A stretch of DNA of 64,000 bases. Source: Sphaerulina vaccinii (Eukaryota; Ascomycota; Dothideomycetes; Mycosphaerellales; Mycosphaerellaceae). The position numbers and the translations under genes are program-made. The notes under the pieces are model-generated. The model searched no databases and had not been told where the DNA came from. It worked only from the letters and a program-made list of their open reading frames with translations. Where the stretch lies: contig JAKUDP010000006.1 in assembly GCA_022570795.1 (NCBI GenBank), positions 434,001 through 498,000 of the forward strand. Reading direction: 5' to 3'. Shown one piece after another: positions 22,063 to 33,700 of the stretch (position 1 is the first letter of the stretch; each line of letters starts with the position of its first letter).

Positions 22063-23290
22063 GGCTTGTTGAGATACTGGGAGCGGTGAAGTTCGAAGGC
22101 TTTCGTGAAGAACGGATGCGATCACCGTCTCCGTTCCGCAACGCAGTCATCAGTTCGCCAGCCTCGGCACCACCATCACCATCACTGGCTTGGTTGGATC
22201 TGCCAAAGCAGATTTGCTTTCCACAGCACTATCACATAGTTTGAGAGGCTGTGGGTTCTGGCGTTCTGTCCGCCTAGCGCCAGTCGCCGCCAACGATCTG
22301 GTGCGATATACGAATATTACTGAACGTGGAATGTAATCGCCCCGCTCCCGATGAGGCACGTTTCTCATCTACGATCTCAGCCTTGCGTGTACTAATGACA
22401 TTGGCCCTTCGCTCGTGAACATCGAACCACTCAATCGTATTCCTACCACCCGTGTCCTTGAGAAGTGGCAAGATGTGTTATGTTTCTCGCTCTCGCTTGC
22501 AGCTGCTCTGGTCGTGTTGAGCACTCGACAGGATATGCGCTAGTCCGAAGCACAGGTACTCAGGGCAACATCGGCTCCGGAGAACAGACGCCTCTCTTCA
22601 CTAGCTAGAGTTAGCTCAGTACCAAGTATCGAGATCCGGTTCCCACTTTTGGATATGTCAAACTTCGACAAGAAAGACCCCAAAGGACTTCAGTCCGAGC
22701 CCACGCACGTGGGCAACAATTGCAAATTCGATGCTGTGGATAAGCTCCCACGCTGAAATAGGTGCGCGTGACCGTTTCGAAGTATTCCTCTTCTTCTGGC
22801 AGGCAATTGTGATAGATCAGCGTTTTGAACGTTGATCATGAACACAGAAAGTGGTACAGAATTTGGAAAGAAAGTAGTGCCCAGAGAACGTAGCCGATGC
22901 TCGGGTAATGTATCAAGGAGCAGGGTGAAAAGCAGCAATGGAAGGAGACAACAAGAACTTGCACAAATTACTGACTTTTGTACCTTGGTACATGTCCTAC
23001 CAGGTATAGCTACTCACAACGAGCAACCTCGATGTCTCTGCAAGTCCAGCTTCCAGATCCATTAGTCTGAACCACGCTATGCAATGATGTGATGTGACAC
23101 CAGTCAAGTCCTGTGACATTCCTTGACCAATGTGAGATGCTGCGCGTCACTCTGCTCCAGAGCCTGAATGCGCATGATGCAATGTCATCCTCCCACGAGT
23201 AGTCAAATGCTGGAAACCCTCTCAAGTCCCAACGCTCCGCCGCCTGATCGGCAACACAGTAGCTTGGTGAGTGATCGCGCACAGAAATGA
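22063..23290. other. Convergent intergenic region, 1.2 kb
   Basis: No gene supported. Frames here are short and lack good starts or splice sites. Confidence 0.4.
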
Positions 23291-25215
23291 TCACCGTTGG
23301 TACAGCATGTTACCAGGAGCTACCATTCCTGGTTGTGGTGGTTGCTGTGGTCGGTGAAACATTTGCACCAGCCGTTGTCCTACACTTGGCTCCAGCTCTG
23401 TACCATCGCGAGCGATTTTCACTTCTCGATTTGCGTTCCATGGATTGCGCAGACCTCTCGTACGATAGAATGGCAACCTGCTTGTGGACAGCCACTCAAT
23501 CTTGAACTGCTTGCCCCAATTCTGATCAGATGGTCCACCACCTTCTTGATCGCGTATAGCTCCATCCGTGTCGGAATGATCTGCTTCCCAGAATATCGTG
23601 CCTCGAGCGGAATCGTCAATGATGCGTCCCTTGGGCGCAGTCGCCGTCGCGGGGGTGGGGATGGACTGCGGTGACCCAGCTGAATCTCCTCCTGTGGTGC
23701 TTTCCTCGGAAGATGGGAGGGTAGACAAGCTGACTGGCTCGCCAGAAATCGTAGAAGCCATACGGGCATACCCAAAGTATTCTCCGGACTTGTTGGCAGA
23801 GAAGATGAGATAGACATTGTCCGCCTGCTCGTATGCGCGATTCAGCGTCTGCTCGTTGTGGGACTGAGTGGCCCATATTCCATTCCTCACACTGGCTTCT
23901 AGGTCCTGTGCAGTCAAGCTCTTGACAATATAATACTTCTCTGGCACCTTTTCATCTGACTGTGGTGGCCCACTGATCCCATCCGCAGTCGCTGGTGAAG
24001 CCGAGCTCTGGCCAGAGTGGCTGCGCGCAATAGTTGGACCTCCAGTCTGCTCATCAGGATCCACGCTGGCAGATGGAGACACCACAGGAGGAGTGAGTGC
24101 TTTGGTTTGGGCCTCCGTTGATGCCGCCGTGGTCGGCGCCGCCCCTCTTCGTAATCGGCAGACTAAACGTACACCATGAAATCGGGAGTCGTGGAATCGA
24201 TTCATCGCAGCCACGCACGCGGCTTCGGAACGATAGTTGACGAATGCACAGTTGCTCTTGGCGATCAGGAAAACGCTTTCTATGTCAGTCGTAGCGTCAC
24301 GAGAAAAATGGTCTTTCAAGTCCGTCACAACTGCCGCCGGCGGCAGATTACCAACCCATAGAGCATGGCCAGACTGCTTCGGCTTCCGTGGTGGTCCTCG
24401 AGGGAAGTTCGGCACTGGTGCAGCATCAACGGAGGCCTGTCTGGCGTACTGGGCCATCTCGGCCGGCATGCCGCCCATGAGAAATGGTGCTTGCTGTGCG
24501 AAACGTGGATCAACAGGGGAATACTGTGTGGGGCTCATGCCTAGAAGTCACAAAGCGAAAGTAAGCAAGTATCTTAGAGAAGCGCAACTCTGTCCTGACA
24601 AGCGGTCTCCAAACCCATCGCCTGAGTACGCTTGCGGGCTCAGCGAAACGGGGTTGCCTTCGATGGTGCATTACTTACCATAGCCATATGCGTCAACCGG
24701 CGAGTATGCCATTTGTCCTTGCATGGCAAACTGCTGCTGACGTTGCAGTGGGCTAGGTCCTCCATATTGCCCGCCGAGGAAGTGTTGTTGTTGCTGTTGT
24801 GCCCTTGCCAACATAGCTGGATCAAAGCTTGGTCCACGCTGTGCATACATTGCTTGCTGATGCTGATATGGGTTCGAGGTGGAAAGACCTTGCGAGGCGT
24901 CCGAGTTGCCATATGATCGCTGATCCATGCCGGACTGTATGTTCTGCGGCAATGCTCCGGCTAGCGACGACATATCGAATCGTTGTTGTCCATAATGTGG
25001 ACCATTGTGTGAGGCCTGATGTTGTCCCTGTGAAAGATACTCAAATTGAGACTGGAATGCTGCACTGCACAAGCATCAGGTGAAATGTTTCAATTGCAAC
25101 AACAAGGAGCACTGTTGCCATACCTGCTTTGCTGATGTGACTGTTGCCCCAGATGCTGATAGCTCGATGATACATCGTCTTCCTGGGATCTTGACGAAAG
25201 ATTGAAGTCCCCCAT
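23291..25215 (-). CDS. RRM-YTH protein, m6A RNA reader
   Basis: Exons 25215-25124, 25064-24679, 24540-23291, giving 575 residues. Intron 1 is 59 nt; intron 2 is a 138-nt introner-like intron. The N-terminus is Gln-rich and disordered. An RRM follows (HALWVGNLPPAAVVTDLKDHF; NCAFVNYRSEAACVAAMNRF), then a YTH domain in two parts: YYIVKSLTAQDLEASVRNGIWATQ...VYLIFSANKSGEYFGYARM, and after a ~90-residue insert WGKQFKIEWLSTSRLPFYRTRGLRNPWN...VGQRLVQMF. GIWATQ supplies one aromatic-cage Trp expected to hold N6-methyladenosine; other cage residues need alignment. The RRM plus YTH layout resembles fission yeast Mmi1-related and YTHDC1-like proteins. The likely role is nuclear RNA processing or decay of selected transcripts. 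Confidence 0.92.
24541..24678 (-). mobile_element. Introner-like element, intron 2 of the YTH gene
   Basis: A 138-nt intron, more than twice the usual length here, similar to GNAT intron 2 (29852-30001). Shared blocks are a GTAAG start, CATCGA, CGTTTCRCTGAGC, and near the end CGCTTCTCT...AGATACTTGCTTAC followed by a CTTCT(G)TAG acceptor. Such copied introns are known as introner-like elements in Dothideomycetes. Confidence 0.75.
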
Positions 25216-28200
25216 TGTGCTGGGAAGTCACAAAATACCAAGAAGTTGGACGTGGGTTGAAGTCGACGTTAAACAAGAAGCCACAGAGTTTCGAAGAAGT
25301 ACCAAATGAGCGAGCTGTCGTGTGACAGACCAATGGCGATGCAGAAAGGATGATTCTGAGAGAACGCAACTGCATGCGGAGCCTGCTTAGTTCTTTAGTC
25401 TCGCATGACATCTAGACTTTAAAGAGGGTCCGGCGGGCACGAGTGCTCGGTCGTAAGCCATCGTGGACGGGGATGAGTCTCGAGACTAAGGATCCGCACG
25501 GTATGCGCCACTCAGTAATGCAGGGCGCTTTTACAGCCGATGATCTGAGGCTGTAAGATGCTTGCTTAGCAGGAGAAGTGGGCAGTCTGACCTAGAAACC
25601 TGCATGGAATTTGATCATGCGATCGGGATGTGTTGCAACCAGAGGTGACAGTTTGGCGCGTTCCTGAACAGGAACAGGAACAGGCACAGTGCAATGAGGC
25701 ACCATCGATGGTCTGTCCCGGCTACACAGCAGCAGTCTTTTGAGAGAAACGCCACTGCGCTAATGTCATAGACCAGGGCGGTATGGTAGTATGGCGGCAG
25801 CCGAAGATCGGGCTGCAAGGTAATTCGGCCGGGCTTCAGGTATGGGTATTTTGGTACAGCATAAGTCGGTTGCATACGACAGCCACGCTGCCAGCCGGAA
25901 TGCAGAGAATGACAGCCACCATTGCACTTCGGGAAGCATGACTGCTGTGGCGTATTGGGAGAGCATCCGAGCAGAGAACAGCAAAGGACCTTGTCAATAC
26001 CAGCACCGGCTCGTGTCAAGTGCTGAAATGTGATTACTGCTATCCAATGAAGAGCTCGGAGTCACCGACAATTCACTGGAAGATGATTGCGTACCTGGCC
26101 CGATGATGCAGAAAACGTGGCTCCGCGTCTATCCCCGGCCATCTTCCGCCTCCAACGAACGCAATAGCTTCCACTATGCTGGGATGTCGTCTTGAAGTGC
26201 CCGTCTAGACTCCTCGGCACTTTTGGGAGACCCTTTGTGTGCGGTGGCACACGAGAACCCTTACTCGAGTTCGGTGGCGTTGGGCTCTGCTGCTGCGCAC
26301 ATTGGTAGTACAATGCATACGCTGCTACGTGAAAGCGTAGAGCTGATGGTATGGTCGGTATGCCGTGGCGTTGAGAAGATCATCATGCTGCCTTGATGTT
26401 CGTTGGGATAATCACAATGATCGTCGTTGCCAACTTTCAGCTTTGGGATGGACCCACATCGACGGCCTTTGGTCCGTTGAAGAATTTGGTCCCTTTCAAC
26501 CATACTTCGAGCCTTTTTACCCTACATGCAAATCAGCACCAGCACCTCCATGCACCGAGTGATCGAAGTGGTTCGCTCGTATGAGCCGCACGTCCTCTCT
26601 GTAGTCCTCCGGCGTCGAAAATACCAAGCGGCCACGTATTGCAAGGGCAACTACTGTGTGCCCATCGTGAAGAACACAGTATCGCCTACGAAATCAGTCC
26701 ACATCACATCAGCTACTTCGTACACTCTCAATGGTTCTCCTATGGCATACAGGATATGGCCCGAATACCACAGCAGCTTTTCCGACCATCGAGACAACAA
26801 CAAGAACAAACGATGATCAATACCACTACTGCTCCTGTATGCACGACTGCACATCACACCGTGCTGCACAGCCACACGCCGCACGCGGCTCCACTGCCGT
26901 CGACATCCGGCGGCTTGAACATGTGGCGTGCTAAGCGACTACCGCCAAGAGAGGCTTTGTCACCAACCGCGTGAGGTCGAATTTGAGCGGACGTACTGAA
27001 CTCAATCTCGATTCTGTTTCTTTTATGTCTTGATGTCTATCATTCTGCAGAAGATCTGCGGTTAGACTATTCCGACATCACTATAAGGTTGAAAGTCTTG
27101 CTCGAGACATGCACGATTACTCCATTTCGACATTGCTCCGAGCACTTTCGACTTATAGCGACGGAGATGTGTCTTTAGATGGCAGTGAACAACGTGCGGG
27201 AGCAGTTACCACTTCCTTCGACCGGGGTAAGGTTGGCACAGGAGGCCGACTTATGCCTAGCTGACTGGCAGCAAATGTCATCCTGTTAGTACGACTGGCT
27301 ATTCGGCATGATCGATCGATCATGTCAACCTGTTCGTATTATATGCCGGCACCGGCATACCAACAATGCGTGGTTTCTACCCACCATTTGAATCCGCAAC
27401 AACAGCGACAAAGACGAAGACTGAACTTCAGGGATACCCTGATTCGAAGATTCCAAAGCAAGACAAGATTACGAAGTCCTGGCAGCAGTAAATGATAACA
27501 CCCTCTTGACAATCGCACCGTCTTCGCACGAAGCAGCAACATAGCGATTGTCAAGATGCAGAAGAGAAGTGGAGGTTCCGGTGTCTTACTCGGCATGTTT
27601 CGGCGTACGACTAATATCACATAACCATTAGACAAGCTGGGCTTCCATAGCCTCGCGCTCAGCCGATGTAAGGTGGACGCCTGTCCTGGCCGCCTCAGGT
27701 TGCGGAAAGTAGGACCTGTTGTTGCACGCATAGGACGGCGATTGTCATGGTCTACGGGTCAGATCGTTGCTCTATCAGTACGCATGGCTCATGAGCAATG
27801 TCGCAGACTGATGGCTACCGAAGTCCTCACCTATCGGAATCCGGACAATCGACTGAGCTGCCAATCACCAGCACCACGCTGGACATGATGCCCCAGCCAG
27901 ACTCCATTCTGCAAGCAGAGGTGGAGATTGATATCGCCAGTTGTGGGTCTCAGTGGAGCAACGGAGTCAACTTCATACTGCACAGCCATCTGTGTAACCG
28001 GTCCAGCGGTTGTACAACCCAGGATGCATCGCGCTGCCTTGCATATGCGTTGCTACCTCACATTGTAGATCGTGAGGGCTCGCCAGATTAACCAGATTCT
28101 ACGGTAGGAGTATCCTATTTTGAGCAGATGAGGTCAAGACGAGCACTTCAGCTTTGCCCAACCATCGATTGCAACCTACCGATTATGTATGGTCTATCGC

Positions 28201-29284
28201 AGCTTCGCGCCAACGCTGGACATTCTCCAGCATCAAGACTGCTCTGAACTTCCGCCAGCTTAGTCATTTCCAGCCAGGAGCCTCTCCCATCGCCAATGCA
28301 GTGTAGACACGAAACCCAAGCGGTACGAGTGGATAGAGGCGCGGCTTACGACCAGACTACGCGGCCTGCATAACACCACTTCATGCATCATGTCTGTTCT
28401 CAAGATGGAGCCTAGGTGCTAGTCGGACTTCTCCCCGTGATATTGCATATAAGGTTTACAGCCACTGCACCGCGATCGATCACTGATGGCAGCCTACTTT
28501 CCCGGTGCTGGATCTTGAGTCAGTTTGTATAGTGCTCCTAGTCCCCAGAGACTCGCACACGACATCTCTACACCGGCGTTGTACAAGGCATGTTGTATGG
28601 ACGAGTTGTAGTTGGCTTGATCGACTGTCAAGACTGGAGCGACTCTGATGATGACGATCAAGCTATATGGGATATCTTTACCAGACTGATAGGCTGGTCG
28701 TCGCTCCGCGACTTGCTTATGTGCATGGCAAGGGGAAATGCTTGATCTGTATCTTTACTGTGTTCGTTGTAGACCTTACGAGGCCTCTATGTCGTATTAG
28801 AACGATCCGTGGTGTGCTGGTCTGAAAGATGGAGGTAAGTTGCTGTAAGTGCGTATACAGAATGCAGAATATGGACATTTATGGACAATCGTTAACTCGG
28901 ATATTCTGGACTCCAAGGCCACATGTCTCACCGATCGTCCTGTCAACCTGCAATCATTCATTCATCGACATAAAGCATAGAGTGACTTATCAAGAATGCT
29001 GAATCATGGACCTCATCGCCGTTCCAGCAATACTTGGCAATTTCGACTAACCCTAAGTACAAGCCTTGGCATTCCCATGTGGTAGTCTGTCTGGCCCCGA
29101 TGATGTGACTGGTTGCTTGTAGACCTGCTTGCCGGTCTCGATCAGGACTGGATTAAAGAATGTCGACTCTCCACTCTTCATGCCTGTCTCAATCACCTCT
29201 CCATCCCCTCACATCCTCCTCAGCACGACCGGTCTTGGACTTCGACAGCTCAGCTCACCAAGAACTGCGGAGCGACCGACACAC
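25216..29284. other. Gene-poor region, 4 kb
   Basis: Open frames of 60-134 codons occur on both strands but none shows a domain, a convincing start or a consistent exon chain. An 18-bp palindrome lies at 27307. A short NLPIMYG-like peptide near 28190 recalls a HET motif but stands alone. The region may hold decayed genes, a non-coding transcript or a lineage-specific gene with many small exons. Confidence 0.4.
27307..27324. repeat. Perfect 18-bp palindrome CATGATCGATCGATCATG
   Basis: Self-complementary over all 18 bases, lying in the gene-poor region. No flanking element explains it. It may be chance. Confidence 0.5.
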
Positions 29285-30559
29285 TCAAGGCACATCTTTG
29301 CGCGATGGCATCCACAGCATAGCCCAAACCTTCACACCAGCTCCACCTTCCTCGATCTGTCCATGTTGATCATGCGTCTCACCGCCCAAAGTGAACTCGT
29401 CCACGACCTCAAAGCCACATTTGAGGTAGACATCTCTACTCTTCTCCGTGGTAGCCTAGACAAAACGTCAACAAATCATGACTGGTAAGTCAGTGGCCTC
29501 GCAGCAAGTGATCAAACGCCGCATCTCTGAAGACAGCAAGGCGCTCTGTTTGGAGGCGCAACAGCCTGGTCCTCTCGCGTTGACGGAGATGTCATCAAGT
29601 TTCTGACGTCTGATCGCTTGCCGCGAGGTGGTGTCAAGTCTCTCGAGCAACTTACCTCCAACCATATAGGCATACTACTCTCCACACACTTCTCATTCTG
29701 CCACTTCGTGATAATTTGCTTTGCCAAGCCCTTCCCTTCATGCTCCTTAACAGTGCCAATGAAGAACAGGTAGTAGTACCTCGTAACTCCCCTCGCAGCG
29801 AGGTGCTTCTTCTTCAGTCGCTCACTCGTACCATTGAAGTCCACTAACATCCTACAGAAGTAGTAGGTAGATGGTAAGCAAGTATCTCTGAGAGAAGCGG
29901 ATGTGTCTCAGCATGCCCGTTCGTGAGCTTGTCGCCACAGTAGGCTCAAGCTCAGTGAAACGTATGGGGAGACTCGATGCCTTTGTCTTACCACTGCTTA
30001 CCTCTTAACCCCTCCAACCCCCAACTTCCAAAGTGTCGGCAGAAATCCCGCCTGAAAGTTCGTTCGCCAATTATCAACTTGCTTTCCAGGTGGCATCCAA
30101 ACAGCCATAGATGAGAAGTCGTTGGCTTCTTGGAATACTGCAGCGTTAAGGTAAGCAGCTTTGAGTAGTGTGCGGAAGTAATCTTTCATGTAGGCCTTCT
30201 TCGCGGCTGGAGATAGAGAGCAGAGCATGTAGTTTATGACTGGATCGTTCTCGAAGATCTCTGCTAAGAGCGAGGAGGTTCTGGGGTGGTATTCTGTAGC
30301 GTGGTGTCAGCTGGAAAGTGGGGACAAGATTAGATCGTTGCACTGTCTTCACTGTCTCTACTCTGGGCTGCGTGGACCACAGCAACTTCGAGAGATGTGC
30401 GACATATGCGTCGCCTCTGTTCCTAGAGTCGATTTGCGCTAGCAGTTCGAGCCTGCTTGCGGTGGTATACACAGTGCGCATCTTTGACAGCCATTGGGAG
30501 ACTAGTGCGGGCATACCTCGATCAGATGTTGTGATACGGATGGCATTGCCGTCTGCCAT
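29285..30559 (-). CDS. GNAT-family N-acetyltransferase
   Basis: Four exons: 30559-30517, 30293-30002, 29851-29656, 29455-29285, giving 233 residues with all phases consistent. Key segments are IFENDPVINYMLCSLSPAAKKAYM, AVWMPPGKQVDNW, the beta4-alpha3 region RYYYLFFIGTVKEHEGKGLAKQI with an acetyl-CoA-binding (Q/R)xxGxG/A-like loop, WLEATTEKSRDVYLKCGFEVVDEF and a C-terminal VKVWAMLWMP. This is the common fungal GNAT type, with substrate unknown. Introns are 223, 150 and 200 nt, far longer than elsewhere in the window, and the second is an introner-like element. Open-frame scans break this gene into disconnected pieces. Confidence 0.88.
29852..30001 (-). mobile_element. Introner-like element, intron 2 of the GNAT gene
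   Basis: A 150-nt intron with the same conserved blocks as the YTH intron at 24541-24678: CATCGA, CGTTTCACTGAGC, CCGCTTCTCTCAGAGATACT followed by TGCTTAC, and CTTCTGTAG. The region between the blocks has diverged. It inserts between codons for KR and MLVDF, within a conserved part of the enzyme. Confidence 0.75.
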
Positions 30560-31077
30560 GGCTTCGCTTCTTTGATCAAGGTTCGTCGTTCAAGTGGATC
30601 GACATGTCGTTGTTGTGGCTAGCTGATGAACATCTTTAAACCGCGGTCGTGACTCGTGGCGCGGCCGCGCTTGCCCTGCTGAATAAGCTTGAATCCTGGT
30701 CACAGATCCTAGGTATATCGAAGTTTGTGGGCAAGAATAGAATGTATCCTCGCGGCTTATGTTTCCTTACGTGTGCTCCAGCTTCGAAAGCTGTAGTCAG
30801 AAAGATCTCAAATGTGATTAGTGTAACTCTCAGCTTCGAAATGCTTACCATGCAGCTCATAAGAGGTGGGCTGCACTTGCAGTTTTGCTTGATGAAGTTG
30901 GAGTCATTGTTTTGTCGACTCTCTCAGGCTCTCCCATAGCATACATGCCGCATTCGTTCGTATGCATGCTCAGGAATCATGAATGACCGGAACACCTCCG
31001 CTGAAAATCAAACCCAAGAACCCATATGTGCACATCATCTTTCTCGTGGTATCGCTCGTGGTATCGTCATATCCTCG
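30560..31077. other. Intergenic
   Basis: No supported gene. It contains the presumed GNAT promoter and the 3' flank of the Nep2-like gene. Confidence 0.4.
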
Positions 31078-32007
31078 TTACGTCTCGCCCTTGGTCTCGT
31101 TCTCTGTGCCGATGCGAGGTGGTGACTTGCTCTTCGAGCCGTGCTTGCCTGCTGGACTACCACTTCGTCTGGCCGGATGTTAGCGTATTGCCCACAGACA
31201 TCCTCGCCACTTCGATAGATATAGCTGGTGTACTCACGATCGTCGCCTCTCACCCTCCTTCCTCCGCGCGTCAATGATCCTTAGCATCTCTTTTCGTCCA
31301 CCAGAAGCATCGATCTCTTTCCCGCGCATACTCATACTGATCTTGTCCTGCGCATGCGCTTTCAGAAGCTTCGAGATCAGTAGATGCTGCATCAGAAGAC
31401 AGACGTAGACTCCACAGTCCATTCCGTTGTCCTGCTGCGGCGAGTCCTGCAAGTTGATAAAGCGCAGAGGTTTGCCAATCAGTTGCGACATCTTGTGTCC
31501 GACGAGCTTAGCATCGTGATAGTTCGAGTTGTTGAGCGAGTCGTAGTGGAATGCCACCCCGTCTATCACAGAGACGAGTAAGAGCGACCAATGCGACCCT
31601 CCTTCTGCGATATCGACTCTTCGGCAATCGTTGATCGGGAGGAAGACGTGTGTGGTATCATCAAAGTTGGGTAGGACAGTCCTGAGAGTGAGCGGGTCCT
31701 TCGTGTTCTGGAGCATGAAGCTCATGGTCGGTCGTAGGAGGACGATGTTCGCTTTGGGGTAGAATGAGAGCTTCTCACGCTCGAGATACTCTTGCCAGAA
31801 GGAGATGGCATTGTCGGTGAGCCAGTCACTCTTTATCGAGTCGACGTCTTCGCGCGTGAGTCGGATGTCATAGTAACTGAGGTATGCGTCTTCAGGTGAA
31901 AGCTTGCCGGTGCGACGATAATTAGCTTGTCGTTGTTCCCAGGGTGTCGATCTGAACTTGAACGGTCGAGACGAACGATACGTCTCATATGCCTTTCGCT
32001 TGGCCAT
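31078..32007 (-). CDS. C48 cysteine protease, Nep2/SENP8-like deneddylase
   Basis: Exons 32007-31238 and 31168-31078, giving 286 residues. The intron is 69 nt (GTGAGT...GCTAAC...CCAG). The start is the first ATG of the frame. Catalytic residues are His139 (GGSHWSLLLV), Asp156 (FHYDSLNN), Gln192 and Cys198 (PQQDNGMDCGVYVC). LTREDVDSIKSDWLTDNAISFWQEYLE is the typical N-terminus of NEDD8-specific proteases. The enzyme would process NEDD8 or remove it from cullins. Exon 2 adds a basic Ser/Arg/Pro tail that would be missed if the intron were ignored. Confidence 0.9.
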
Positions 32008-32696
32008 GCGAGATTGAGTGTGGTGGTGAATGTGGTGAAGGAGTTGTGAAGTGAAGAAGTTCAGAAGAAGAGAAAGAGACCAACCGACTCTCCGAAGTGC
32101 CTTGATACCCTGCCACCTACTCAATTCTCAGCGAATCTTCTTGCACCTACGACAAACTCTATGTCCATACCAAATGGATGAAAGCCCGAGCCAGAACTGC
32201 GACCTGACGGCGACGGAGACGGGTTATGCTTCGTGAGGGGCATGGTCCACAGTATTAGCCTTTCGCAGGTGCGTGTCGCGTGAGATGAACCGTAGGTGCG
32301 ATGTTTCGAGGTGGGAGGTGGGGAGGGCACTGTACAGGCGGAGGAGAGGAAGAATATGCGCGCGCGCTGGTGAACGTGTACTGTGATACTGGTCGAGGAG
32401 AGGTCAAGTTCAAGGTCAAGGTCTCTGTGCATACGCAACAATCAAGCCTCGAGGAATGACAGCAACCACGTCATTTTCATGAGCAAGGGTCTGGTTTGTC
32501 TCTGCAGTCACCCTTCAAGGTTGTCGAGTTCATGTGCCTGGAATGTTACTCTACGCTTATATTTTGGCTATCTACTCGTCCTCGGTTATGGACCTGAGAA
32601 CTAAGACAAGCTTGCGTGGGTCGGTGGCTGCGCCTCAAAGCCATATCAGGCGTTCTGCTCAGACTATGAGCCGAAGACCAAATTGCCAAATAGTCA
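32008..32696. other. Intergenic
   Basis: No supported gene. The minus-strand frame at 32121-32441 is low-complexity and overlaps the probable promoter of the protease gene. Confidence 0.4.
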
Positions 32697-33044
32697 TTAT
32701 TTTGCACCTTGTTCAACATACGTGATGTCCGCAGTCTCGGCAGCGAACCATGCTCCAGTCCAGTTTGGTACCCAGTGGTGATTTGTGTAGTACTGAACTT
32801 CTTCATGTCCCGCCTCCTTGAGCAGCCAAGATCCAAATGTCTTGATCTTGCGTCCACTCGTGGTGCTATGAGCATGTGCAGGAATTCCGCTTGAACAGAC
32901 CTGATATGGCCTGGCTGGTAATAAGTCCTAGTGACATCTTCTCGTGGTAATCCGTCCAGACAGTCCAGTCTCCGAGGCGTCAAGCATGACTTACGAGAAC
33001 GAATGGACCAAGTCGACCGGCTCTTCAAATCCTCGTAAAATCAT
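32697..33044 (-). CDS. Possible small hypothetical protein (80 aa)
   Basis: Tentative exons 33044-32995 and 32889-32697. The second exon has a strongly protein-like frame: IPAHAHSTTSGRKIKTFGSW, LLKEAGHEEVQYYTNHHWVP, NWTGAWFAAETADITYVEQ. The donor at 32994 is GTAAGT, but the acceptor (TTCAAG) is weak and an alternative TAG acceptor at about 32926 would change the upstream part. The ATG sits only 21 bases past the TRM112 stop on the same strand, so the piece may be the 3' part of a decayed gene rather than an intact one. Family not recognised. Confidence 0.35.
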
Positions 33045-33065
33045 GATAGTAGTGCAGGTCTTCAC

Positions 33066-33519
33066 TCAAACCATATGACTCGGCAACAAGAAATTCGCAA
33101 TCCCCTCCTTAATCGCATACTCATGTCCACAATTCCCACATGCCAGCTTCCCGCTCGAAATACTCGTCTCCATAAGCAACAAATGCAGATCTTTCAGAAC
33201 TTGTGACGGTTCCTCAGTCTCACCCTCGAATAGTGCTGAAGCTTCTGGAATTTCTGCTGGGAGGTTGGGTAGACTCAACTGGGAAAAGCATTAGCATGAC
33301 GCATATTTGAAGATGGGGAGGATATAGTCGGACTTCATTCGCCAAAGTCTTCATAGCATTCCAGTCCAGTCGCGGTAATATGTTCTTGATAAAAAGTGGA
33401 TTCATATCCAGTTCGATTTGTTCCAATTCAGCTTCTTTTGGGTGAAGCGGAAACGCTGCTGGAGAGGATTTGCATGTCTTGCGAGCGCAAGTGAGGAAGT
33501 TGAGAGTTAGGAGCTTCAT
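33066..33519 (-). CDS. TRM112: Trm112, methyltransferase activator subunit
   Basis: Exons 33519-33334 and 33278-33066, giving 132 residues. The intron is 55 nt with an unusual GTCCGA donor and a GCTAAT branch site. Family landmarks: MKLLTLNFLTCARKTCKSS with the first two zinc cysteines, FPLHP, NPLFIKNILPRLDW, and the C-terminal LACGNCGHEYAIKEGIANFLLPSHMV with the CxxC pair. Trm112 is the common activating partner of several methyltransferases acting on tRNA, 18S rRNA (Bud23) and release factor eRF1. Length is normal for fungi. Confidence 0.95.
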
Positions 33520-33700
33520 CTTGTTATCTTGTGTTCGTGATCGATGTCGTTGGTTCCTCGAAGTCGATATTTTTGAGCAAGGAAAGTCAGAATTTGAGTT
33601 TCGGCAGGCACGACTTTTGGCCACACCCTTGCCTTGCCTTGTCTCGAATCAAACGTCCTCCACGAATTGGACCAAAACATCAACTTCATTACGAACAACA
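33520..33700. promoter_or_regulatory. Bidirectional promoter, TRM112 / LSM6
   Basis: Only 181 bases separate two divergent start codons of housekeeping genes, so both promoters and leaders must lie here. No specific factor site is identified. Confidence 0.6.

Noticed and set aside
28150..28260. Possible second HET-domain relic (peptide similar to NLPIMYG)
   Set aside because: Only one short motif matches. The other HET blocks are absent in any frame and the similarity could be chance.
32121..32441. Minus-strand ORF of 106 codons upstream of the Nep2-like gene
   Set aside because: Low complexity, no homology-like motifs, and it overlaps the expected promoter of a well-supported gene.
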